Assembly (NCBI GenBank): GCA_022819855.1
Contig: JAJEGN010000022.1
Span: 1 to 64,000, forward strand
Origin: Gammaproteobacteria bacterium
Lineage (GTDB): Bacteria > Pseudomonadota > Gammaproteobacteria > Steroidobacterales > Rariloculaceae
Direction of reading: 5' to 3'
Length of the DNA: 64,000 nt
Positions 35,256-42,557 of this stretch are shown one piece after another. The translations under genes were made by a program, and so were the position numbers. The notes under the pieces are model-generated. The model was not told the origin of the DNA. It ran no database searches and saw only the letters and a list, made by a program, of their open reading frames with translations. How positions within the stretch are numbered: position 1 is the stretch's first letter; every line of letters begins with the position of its first letter.

Positions 35256-35557
35256 GCCTTCGCTCCAGGCTCGTAGCTGTCGACCAGCATGACGCGGAAG
35301 CGGCCGGCCCCGTCACGCAACCGCTTGATTTCCCGGTATTCGTCGGAGTGCCAGAATCGCCGCGCGGCGGCCCGGTCGGGCCAGCGGTGGACCACGATCC
35401 GTGCGTCCCCCCAGTCGCCTTCGAGCGATTCGGCCTCCCCGCCGAGCACGACGTACTCGCCGCCGAATCGCGGGACGGCGTCGCGCACGCGCCCCGCATA
35501 GGCGCCGAACTTCTTCCGGTCGGTGATCACCGCTTCCACAATCAGATACGCTGCCAT
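35252..35557 (-). CDS. DUF1330-like small protein
   Basis: The 101 residues from the ATG at 35557 show the dimeric alpha-beta barrel pattern of DUF1330: AYLIVEAVITDRKKFGAY, a central GGEYVVLGGEAESLEG and HRWPDRAAARRFWHSDEYREI. Members are small, often enzyme-like proteins with no fixed function. It is the first gene of an operon with the nitrilase-family gene, and the palindrome at 35599 lies upstream. Confidence 0.8.
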   Translation of the reverse strand: MAAYLIVEAVITDRKKFGAYAGRVRDAVPRFGGEYVVLGGEAESLEGDWGDARIVVHRWPDRAAARRFWHSDEYREIKRLRDGAGRFRVMLVDSYEPGAKA

Positions 35558-35598
35558 TGACGGCCTCCGGCGCCAAGCACCAGGCACAGAGATGTTAT

Positions 35599-35612
35599 AT
35601 TGACATATCTTT
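35599..35612. promoter_or_regulatory. Candidate GntR operator, DUF1330 / DUF1838-like divergent promoter
   Basis: ATTGACATATCTTT lies between the divergent starts at 35557 and 35676. It matches the consensus at 9 of 12 half-site positions. The flanking DNA (TTATG after it) also agrees with the 33321 site. Confidence 0.55.
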
Positions 35613-35675
35613 ATGAGGATACGTAAGGCGGAGCGCCCGTCGCGCGCTCAAATGTACGCTTTCAGGAGTCACCCG

Positions 35676-36569
35676 ATGACGTTCACACGCCCATGCAATC
35701 TGCCCGTTCTGGCAATGGCAGCCGCGCTCGCCCTCGGTCCCGGAAGACTCGCGGGCCAGGAAATCGACCCCGGCACGGCTGAAGGCTTCGTGAAATTGAA
35801 CCGCAAGATCCACTGTTCGCTGGAAGACGAGTCGCCGCAGATCTACCAGTGGTTCGGCCGGGCGTACTCGCGTGTGCCCGGGGAACGCGACCGCCACCTG
35901 TTCAACCTCGACGGGATGAACATCCGCCAATGCGTGAGTGTCGTGGATCCCGTGCGCGGCGTCGGCTACCGCATGGTGTCGCGCGAACTCATGCTGTATC
36001 TCGACCCCGGGACCAACGAGGTCCTCCGCTCGTTTGCCAACCCCTGGACCGGCGTCGACAACGAAGTGATTCACGTCGCGAACGACCCGGTCAACGGTCA
36101 ACCGACCTACGGGCGCACGCCCGGCGGCGAGGTCATTCCGTTCGAACTCGAGGACATCAACGGTAGCTGGCTGACGCGGATCGAAGTGCCCCTCTTCTAT
36201 CCCAATCCGCTCGGAGGGGATTACCAGACCTATGTGGGCGGCAGCTACCACGCCACGGAGATCTTCGACTTCAACGGCGACACCGCAGCGCTGCTCGATC
36301 CCGGCCGGCCGGTGGCCTACCCGGTCGTCGCCTGGGTGCGGCTCGCGCCCTGGCTGCCCTGGATGCAGATGGGCGACCGCCCCGGACTCATGTATTTCAA
36401 CGCCATGGGCCGCAAACTCGAAAACCCCGAGCAATTGTCGGCCACGATGCGCGCCGAGATCGCACGCAACTACCGCGACTACGCGGCGCCGCCGCCTGTG
36501 GACGACGACCGGCCGAACGAAACGTCGTGGACCTACATGAAGAAGATCATCGACGGCACAGTTCCCTGA
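35676..36569 (+). CDS. Exported DUF1838-like protein
   Basis: The 297 residues start with a signal peptide (PVLAMAAALALGPGRLAGQ). The mature part contains RKIHCSLEDESPQIYQWFGRAYSRVPGE, RMVSRELMLYLDPGTNEV and NPWTGVDNEVIHVANDPVNG, which I recognise as the DUF1838 pattern. Function unknown; members often occur in breakdown loci of marine bacteria. AGGAG at 35664-35668 supports the ATG at 35676 over earlier in-frame starts. Its 3' end overlaps the convergent hydrolase gene by 23 bases. Confidence 0.75.
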   Translation: MTFTRPCNLPVLAMAAALALGPGRLAGQEIDPGTAEGFVKLNRKIHCSLEDESPQIYQWFGRAYSRVPGERDRHLFNLDGMNIRQCVSVVDPVRGVGYRMVSRELMLYLDPGTNEVLRSFANPWTGVDNEVIHVANDPVNGQPTYGRTPGGEVIPFELEDINGSWLTRIEVPLFYPNPLGGDYQTYVGGSYHATEIFDFNGDTAALLDPGRPVAYPVVAWVRLAPWLPWMQMGDRPGLMYFNAMGRKLENPEQLSATMRAEIARNYRDYAAPPPVDDDRPNETSWTYMKKIIDGTVP

Positions 36570-37416
36570 CGGCGCTTCGGATGGCCCTGAGCCGCTCGTC
36601 CGTTGCCGGCCCGCAGGCCACCATGCGGATGTGCGCGGGCCAGTCGAAACCGTCCAGGCGATCCGCGTAGCGGCGCAGTATGCTGCGCTGCCAGCGAATG
36701 ATGCGCACAGGCGCCTCCACGGCCTGCACTCTGGATGCATCCTCGCTCTGCAGCGCCGCGCGATACGCCCGCGCGTAGTCGGATCCGGCTCGCAGGTGGT
36801 CCACGACCATCCGCCTGGAGACTTCGGCGGGAACCGAGTCCGGGCGTCCGATGCGGTGTTCCTCGTTCCGTTCGTACCAGGGAAACCACTGCCCGAAGCC
36901 GGTCACCATCGACCACGCGGTCGCAAGGTGGCTGCCGTCTGCGTGCGGCGCGAGGTCCGGAAAGTAGCGGTCGAGCATCCGGTCGCGCTCCGCGACGGTG
37001 AAATGGGCCAGGTTGTCGAGCACGAGGAAACGCGTCGCATTTGGGTGGGTGCGTGCGAACTCCACCGCGATCTGCGCGCCCGTCGCCGAGCCGTAGAGTC
37101 CCACGCGTTCGAAGCCGAGCACGCGGATGAAATCGAGCAGCCAGTCCACGTAGGCGGCGAGACCCTGCCCGAAAGCGCCCCGCCGCCCTGCCGCACCCGG
37201 ACCGGTTTCGGGTTCCGGTAACGGGTCGGACGCCCCATAGCCTGGCGTATCCGGAGCGATCGCGTCCACACTGCCGCGCACGGCTTCGATCACAGGCTCG
37301 AGCCACTTCGACGACAGCGGCGAAGGATGCAGCAGGATCAGCGGTTCGCCCTTCCCGGCACGGCGAAAGTGCGTCTGCCGGCCGTCAGCCAGTTCGAGAT
37401 AGGCGCATCGCGTCAC
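36547..37416 (-). CDS. Alpha/beta hydrolase with Ala at the nucleophile elbow
   Basis: The 289 residues have the fold landmarks LILLHPSPLSS, APDTPGYGASD and the elbow YGSATGAQ. The G-x-Nuc-x-G motif reads GSATG (109-113), so the nucleophile position is Ala111. Ser110 is one position early. With the His version at 13329-14117 this suggests a subfamily that does not use a normal Ser nucleophile. The protein has no signal peptide. The start overlaps the stop of the upstream flavoprotein gene by 4 bases. Confidence 0.78.
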   Translation of the reverse strand: MTRCAYLELADGRQTHFRRAGKGEPLILLHPSPLSSKWLEPVIEAVRGSVDAIAPDTPGYGASDPLPEPETGPGAAGRRGAFGQGLAAYVDWLLDFIRVLGFERVGLYGSATGAQIAVEFARTHPNATRFLVLDNLAHFTVAERDRMLDRYFPDLAPHADGSHLATAWSMVTGFGQWFPWYERNEEHRIGRPDSVPAEVSRRMVVDHLRAGSDYARAYRAALQSEDASRVQAVEAPVRIIRWQRSILRRYADRLDGFDWPAHIRMVACGPATDERLRAIRSAVRELCRR

Positions 37417-38981
37417 AAGCCGAGCGCTCCGGGATTCAGACGGCCGTTCGGGTCCAGTTGCCGCTTGAACGCCTCCATCGTCCGCCGGTTGGCGGACCGC
37501 AGGCCTTCCCGGTAGCGGTAGGACTTGCCGAGCTGCAGGTGCGCCGCTCCGAGGTCGCCAAAAAGCCGGATCAGCGATTCGCGAATCTCCGTCACCGCGG
37601 TTCGAGCCTCGGGATTGGGGAGGAACTCGCCGACCCGGCGCAGGTGCTTCGGTTCCACGGTCTGCCGGTGGATTTCATCGAGCGCGTCGGGCCAGAAAAA
37701 TACAGGCTCGAGCACGGTGCAGTTCGTGTGCACGGTCGTCAGCAGGTGACCGACGCCGATCCGGTGCTCGTGAAGCCGCTCGTGCTCGCTGTCCAGCAAT
37801 GCGATGACGGCGTCCATCGCGGCGATGGCGCGCGAGTGCGGCAGGATGCCGTGTACCGGCAGCCAGCGCTCACCTTCGGGGCCGATGATGTTGTTGAGCG
37901 GCCCGAAGGGGTTGGCGCGGAGCAGCCTCGGCACGCTGTCGGGCAGTTCGCGCCCGCCGTGCTTATCCGCGATGTCGCGCACCGCATCGAGGCCCTGCGC
38001 CGCGCCTTCGGGCGAGCGTTCCTCGACGATCGCGGCGAACGACCACAGCACGTCGTCCATGAAACGTCGACCGGCAAGCGCCGTACGCGCGCCCCCCACC
38101 AGTGCCCGACCGACGCCGTCCTCGGAGTTCATGGCGCCCAGAAGCTGTCTGGCGTCGGCAGCGATGCTCTCGCGCCGCATACGCTGACGCTGCAGGAAGG
38201 GGTCGAAACCGAAACATTCCATGGCGAGGTCGCGGCGGGACACCTCCGCCATGACCGCGAGCGTCGCGTCGTGGTCATCGAAGGCGAAGGCGCCGAACGC
38301 CCGGCCCGGGAATGCCGGTATGAGCCGCAAGCTCACGGCGGACTTGATCCCGAGCGCCCCGCAGTCGCCGCAGAAAAGCCCCGTCAGATCGGGGCCGTGA
38401 TGCCTGAAGAAAGCGCCCGCTTCGACGTTTCCTGCCGAGCCTGTCGCGAGGACCGAGCCATCCGCGAGCACGACCTCCAGGCCGAGCACGGATTCGGCCG
38501 CGGACCCATAGCGGCCTGAACCCCAGAAAACACTGTTTTGCGAAAGACTGCCGCCGACGGTGGCGCGAATGCCCGAAAGCGTTCCCCAGAACGGCGTCCT
38601 GAGCCCCGTGTCTTTGAGCGCGAGGTGAAGATCCCGCCAGGTGGTGCCCGCCTCCACCGTCACGACCATGTCATCGCGGTCGATTTCGAGCACCCGGTTC
38701 AGACCGCGCATGTCGATGAGGACGGTGTCCGCCTCGACGGGCACGTAGCCGAGGCTGTAGGACATGCCGCCGCCCCGGGCGATTACAGCGTGACCGGCGC
38801 CGGCGGCCTCGCGGACGACTTCAGAGAGTTCTTGTCGGCTGCCCGGCCTGACGACCGCTCCGGCCGGAATTCCGCAGCCGAAGATATCGTGTGACAGGGC
38901 GTCGCAATCCGCGGGCTCCCTGCTCAAGGCGGCTGCGCCGACGAGCGCCGCCAGCCGGTCGATCAGCGCGTCATCGATCAT
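37413..38981 (-). CDS. FAD-linked oxidoreductase, VAO/PCMH family
   Basis: The 522 residues contain the PCMH-type FAD domain (about 40-220: VVRPGSRQELSEVVREAAGAGH, ARGGGMSYSLGY, TVGGSLSQNS) and a C-terminal cap ending in LDPNGRLNPGALG. Length and the cap resemble 4-cresol dehydrogenase and vanillyl-alcohol oxidase. It probably oxidises an aromatic or other alcohol in the cytoplasm. It is part of a five-gene overlapping minus-strand operon (42268 to 36547), overlapping the symporter gene by 11 bases. Confidence 0.85.
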   Translation of the reverse strand: MIDDALIDRLAALVGAAALSREPADCDALSHDIFGCGIPAGAVVRPGSRQELSEVVREAAGAGHAVIARGGGMSYSLGYVPVEADTVLIDMRGLNRVLEIDRDDMVVTVEAGTTWRDLHLALKDTGLRTPFWGTLSGIRATVGGSLSQNSVFWGSGRYGSAAESVLGLEVVLADGSVLATGSAGNVEAGAFFRHHGPDLTGLFCGDCGALGIKSAVSLRLIPAFPGRAFGAFAFDDHDATLAVMAEVSRRDLAMECFGFDPFLQRQRMRRESIAADARQLLGAMNSEDGVGRALVGGARTALAGRRFMDDVLWSFAAIVEERSPEGAAQGLDAVRDIADKHGGRELPDSVPRLLRANPFGPLNNIIGPEGERWLPVHGILPHSRAIAAMDAVIALLDSEHERLHEHRIGVGHLLTTVHTNCTVLEPVFFWPDALDEIHRQTVEPKHLRRVGEFLPNPEARTAVTEIRESLIRLFGDLGAAHLQLGKSYRYREGLRSANRRTMEAFKRQLDPNGRLNPGALGL

Positions 38982-40380
38982 CGCGGCCGAAGACCAGAAG
39001 TATCAGCAGTGCCGCGCCGAACGGCAGCAGCCGTTCGGCGATGTCGCCGGGTGCATCGGGCGCGAGCGAGAGCACGACCGCGAGCGAAAATCCGCAGAGA
39101 ATCGACAAGAAAGCGCCGCGCGCGCGCACGCGGCGTCCCGCGAGCCGGACAAACACGAGGGGGCCGAATGCCGAACCGAGCGCGACCCAGGCGAAGAGCA
39201 CGCGATCGAAAATGCTCTGCGGCAGGTATAGCGCCACCAGCACAGCCACGACCACGAGCACGACGACCGTCAGGCGCGACACCATGAGCAGCGACGTACG
39301 GCTGCGGTGCCCGAGGCCGAGATCGTGGGCGATTGCGCTCGCGGCGACGAGCAGTTGGCTGTCCGCGGTCGACATGATTGCCGACAAAACCGCAGCGAGC
39401 ACCACGGCGCCGAGCACGGTCGGCAGCAGGCTCTCGGTCAGCACGAAGAATATCGTTTCGGGATTCTCCGCCTGCGCGTTCATGACGTGCCCCGCAAGAC
39501 CGAGGAAATACATGCCCGCGAAGACGACCAGGTACCAGAACAGCGCGATCCAGCGCGCCTGGTTCAGCGCCCGCTCGTCGCGCAGCGCCATGAACCTGAC
39601 GAGCAGGTGCGGCTGACCGAAGGTGCCCATGCCGATGCCCACACCGCCGATGGCGACACCGATCGCTACGAGTCCCGCGTTCGCGGCACCCAGGCTCAAC
39701 TGCGCCGGCGTGCCGACCGCGCGCAATCCCTCGACGAAGGATCCGAAGCCGCCGAGCGCGAGCACTGCGGCCAGCGGCAGGAGCAGCGCCGTCGCGGCCA
39801 TGAGCAGCCCCTGAAGCGTATCAGTCACGCTCACGGCCCACAGTCCTCCGAGCAGGGTGTAGAGCATGACGATCGTGGCGCCGATGGCGACGCTGCTCGC
39901 GAAGGACAGTTCGAATGTCGAGGCGAAGGTATTGCCCGCGCCCTGGAACTGCGCGGCGACGTAGAACACGAAGGACGCGGTGATGACGCCCGAACACAGG
40001 TAGACGATCGCGCGGCGCGCAGCGCCGTGCGCATCGTGGGCGAGAAAATCGGTCAGCGTCATGAGGTCGTGGCGGCGGCTGTACTGCATCATGCGGGGCG
40101 CGATCCACCACCATGCCACGATCATGCCGAGGACCGAACCGACCACGACCCAGACCGCGGAAAGGCCGATGACGAAAGCGAAACCGCTGAGTCCGAGCAG
40201 CGTCCACGCGGACGATGCGCTCGAGGCGTAGCTGATCGCGCCGACCACGGGTCCGAGCCGGCGCCCGGCGAGGAAGAAGTCGCCGCCGTCGGCCGTGCGA
40301 CGCGAGGCCCACAGGCCAATCCCGACCAGCACGAACTGATACACGATCAACGTCGCGACGACGATGCCTGTTCTTGTCAT
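38971..40380 (-). CDS. Sodium:solute symporter family transporter (SSS, PutP-like)
   Basis: The 469 residues from the ATG at 40380 hold about 13 membrane helices. FFLAGRRLGPVVGAISYASSASSAWTLLG and MSTADSQLLVAASAIAHDL are typical sodium:solute symporter blocks. An open frame reaches 40659, but that section is antisense to the cytochrome gene and lacks membrane character. Probably imports the pathway substrate with Na+. It overlaps both neighbours in the operon. Confidence 0.92.
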   Translation of the reverse strand: MTRTGIVVATLIVYQFVLVGIGLWASRRTADGGDFFLAGRRLGPVVGAISYASSASSAWTLLGLSGFAFVIGLSAVWVVVGSVLGMIVAWWWIAPRMMQYSRRHDLMTLTDFLAHDAHGAARRAIVYLCSGVITASFVFYVAAQFQGAGNTFASTFELSFASSVAIGATIVMLYTLLGGLWAVSVTDTLQGLLMAATALLLPLAAVLALGGFGSFVEGLRAVGTPAQLSLGAANAGLVAIGVAIGGVGIGMGTFGQPHLLVRFMALRDERALNQARWIALFWYLVVFAGMYFLGLAGHVMNAQAENPETIFFVLTESLLPTVLGAVVLAAVLSAIMSTADSQLLVAASAIAHDLGLGHRSRTSLLMVSRLTVVVLVVVAVLVALYLPQSIFDRVLFAWVALGSAFGPLVFVRLAGRRVRARGAFLSILCGFSLAVVLSLAPDAPGDIAERLLPFGAALLILLVFGRDDR

Positions 40381-40841
40381 CGCTCGTGGTTCCCGGGCCG
40401 GGCCGCGCTTTCGAGGAAGTCGATGAGCCGAAAGACCTCGGCGGGCTCGAGGTGACTGTGATGGAGCATGTGGGTGCCGGGAACCAGGCTCTCTGCGGCC
40501 ACGACCCAACTGAAGAGCAGGTTGCGCTCCCAGGCGAAGGCTGCGCCCGCGAGTGCCTCCGAATAGGGATAAGCGTCCACCGCCCCGGCCTGGCGTCCCA
40601 CGATCCCCGCAAGATGCGGACCGACAAGCTCCGCATTTGCCGGGTCGAGGCTGTGGCAACCGGCGCAGACAAGGAAGAGTGTCTCGCCGGACAAATGTGT
40701 TCCGTTCGCTTCGGCGGATTCCGCGGAGGCTTCGGCGGACTCCGCGGAGAGTTCGGCGCGGTCGTCGTCCTGCGCCGCACCGAGTTCAGGCAGCGCAAAC
40801 GCGATCGCGGCGAGCAACGCCGCCTCGGCACCTTGTTTCAC
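40377..40841 (-). CDS. Exported class I cytochrome c
   Basis: The 154 residues have a signal peptide (ALLAAIAFALPELGAAQ), an Ala/Glu/Ser repeat linker (30-46), a haem site C-A-G-C-H at 59-63 and a probable Met ligand in VPGTHML near 122. The repeat linker comes from a short tandem repeat in DNA. In the periplasm it could accept electrons from the amine-oxidase-like flavoprotein encoded just upstream. Overlaps of 4 bases on both sides bind it tightly into the operon. Confidence 0.88.
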   Translation of the reverse strand: MKQGAEAALLAAIAFALPELGAAQDDDRAELSAESAEASAESAEANGTHLSGETLFLVCAGCHSLDPANAELVGPHLAGIVGRQAGAVDAYPYSEALAGAAFAWERNLLFSWVVAAESLVPGTHMLHHSHLEPAEVFRLIDFLESAARPGNHER

Positions 40842-42268
40842 GACAGCGTCCGCAGCACTTCGAGCACGGCGCGTTCGGCCGATTCCATCGCGCCTTCCAT
40901 GCCCGAATACGCATAGGCCGTGTGCTCGCCGGCGAAATGGATTGGCCCTGCCGGTTCGTGCAATGCCGCGAAGTGACGGCCGATCTGCCCCGGCGCCCAG
41001 ACCGCCCAGCTTCCCCGGCTCCAGGGATCGAGATGCCAGCGGACGAGCGCGCGCAAGCGCAGCCGGTCTCGTGCGTCCGGATAGGCGTCGAACAAATCCT
41101 CAAGGATACGAGTGCCCGCCTCGCGGTCCGGCAGCGCGTCGTAGCGATCGCAACTGTCGCCGTTGATCCAGACGGTGATGTTGTACGTATCGCTGCCGGG
41201 CGGACGGCGCACAAAGAGGCGGCCGAACGGCGCGTTCGACCACAGCGAACCCGGCAGACCGGATGCCGTCCAGTCCGCTCGGTCGGCAACGAGGTGGGCC
41301 TGCGTGAGCTTCAGGTAGCGGATCGAGTCGATGGCTTCGCGCTGCACGCGAGGCAACGTGGGACGGAATTCGATCTGGCGGAGCGCCGGTAGCGGTATCG
41401 TGACGATCGCCGCATCGGCTTCGAGGCGCCTTCCGCTGCGGCAAGCGGCCGCGACGCCGTCGGCGCCGCGCTCGAGCACTATCACCGGGTCTCCCGCCAC
41501 AACCGGGCGGGCGAGCTCCGCGGCCATGGCCTCGGGCACGCGCTGGTTGCCCGCGACCGCCTCGAGCGTCGGACGGCCGAAGGCGATCGCGCGCTCGATC
41601 CCGGCAACTGTGCGGTAGAGACTCAACAGCGAGGTCTCCGCGAGCGTGTTGCCGTAGCCGTTGTTCGCGCCGAGTAGCGCGATGGCCACCGCATCGAGGC
41701 CCCGGCCCAAAAAGAAGTTCCGAGCCGCGACATCGAGATGCGCGAGCGTGCCGTTGCACCAGTCCGCCGCGTTGCGGACGGGGTGATCGCGCAGCAGAAA
41801 GGCACCGAGCCGGTCGGGTGTGACGGTCTTGAGCCCGTCCGGCAGGGGGTTGCTCGTCGAATCCCGCCACGAGCGTGCCGACGCGGGCTCGCCGTCGATG
41901 AGGTAGGCCGTCGGCAGCGTTTCGACGGCGTCCGCGGACCGCATCTCGACACCCGACTGCGCTGCGACGGCAAGCAGCCGCCCGTAATTCGCGCCGATCA
42001 GGTTGCCGCCAGCCTCCGGACGGCCCTCGATGGCATCCAGCGTCAGAACGCGGCCGCCCACGCGCTCGCGGGCCTCCACAACGATCGCCTCGAATCCGAA
42101 TTGTTCGAACAGACGGGCCGCATAAAGGCCGGAAAGACCCGCACCGACGACCAGTACCCGCGCACCCCGGGCGACGGCCGGGCGGCCTCGCCACATCGCC
42201 CAGGCAGCCAGCGCCCCTGCAGCGAGTAAACGCCTGCGGGTCAACGAGTCAACTGCTCCTTCTATCAT
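40838..42268 (-). CDS. Flavin amine oxidase-like protein with Tat signal
   Basis: From the ATG at 42268 there are 476 residues. A twin-arginine motif (TRRRLLAAGALAAW) precedes the FAD-binding fold VLVVGAGLSGLYAARLFEQFG and the motif ARERVGGRVLT. The C-terminal GPIHFAGEHTAYAYSGMEGAMESAERA is the second FAD contact of monoamine-oxidase-type enzymes. Tat export places the folded flavoprotein in the periplasm with the cytochrome c. An earlier ATG at 42298 would only lengthen the N-region. It may oxidise an amine of the pathway substrate. First gene of its operon, divergent from the TonB receptor. Confidence 0.88.
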   Translation of the reverse strand: MIEGAVDSLTRRRLLAAGALAAWAMWRGRPAVARGARVLVVGAGLSGLYAARLFEQFGFEAIVVEARERVGGRVLTLDAIEGRPEAGGNLIGANYGRLLAVAAQSGVEMRSADAVETLPTAYLIDGEPASARSWRDSTSNPLPDGLKTVTPDRLGAFLLRDHPVRNAADWCNGTLAHLDVAARNFFLGRGLDAVAIALLGANNGYGNTLAETSLLSLYRTVAGIERAIAFGRPTLEAVAGNQRVPEAMAAELARPVVAGDPVIVLERGADGVAAACRSGRRLEADAAIVTIPLPALRQIEFRPTLPRVQREAIDSIRYLKLTQAHLVADRADWTASGLPGSLWSNAPFGRLFVRRPPGSDTYNITVWINGDSCDRYDALPDREAGTRILEDLFDAYPDARDRLRLRALVRWHLDPWSRGSWAVWAPGQIGRHFAALHEPAGPIHFAGEHTAYAYSGMEGAMESAERAVLEVLRTLS

Positions 42269-42448
42269 CCTGCGTCGCCTTTTCCTCGGACCAAGCATCG
42301 CGTCCTGCGCGCGACCCGGTTGGGGACGAAATCCAAGAGACTATAACAACGCACGCTCCGCGAACCGGGACTTACGGGGCGCCCAAAGCCCCGGCTATCG
42401 TCAACCCGCCAGGAGCCCGCGCCAACGCGCCTATACTTATAATTACAT

Positions 42449-42462
42449 ATTGATATATTTTT
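42449..42462. promoter_or_regulatory. Candidate GntR operator, amine oxidase / TonB receptor divergent promoter
   Basis: ATTGATATATTTTT has one intact half-site (ATTGAT) and one poor one. It lies in a strongly AT-rich stretch (42431-42472) between divergent starts at 42268 and 42558. The following TTATAT resembles a -10 box. The 289-base spacer otherwise shows nothing. Confidence 0.5.
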
Positions 42463-42557
42463 ATATCTTGTGCTAGGCTCGAAACGAACCGGAATGGATG
42501 CTGACGACGCTTGATGCGCCCGGATCGTCGAGTGCCTTTGGACCTTGGAGAACAGCG

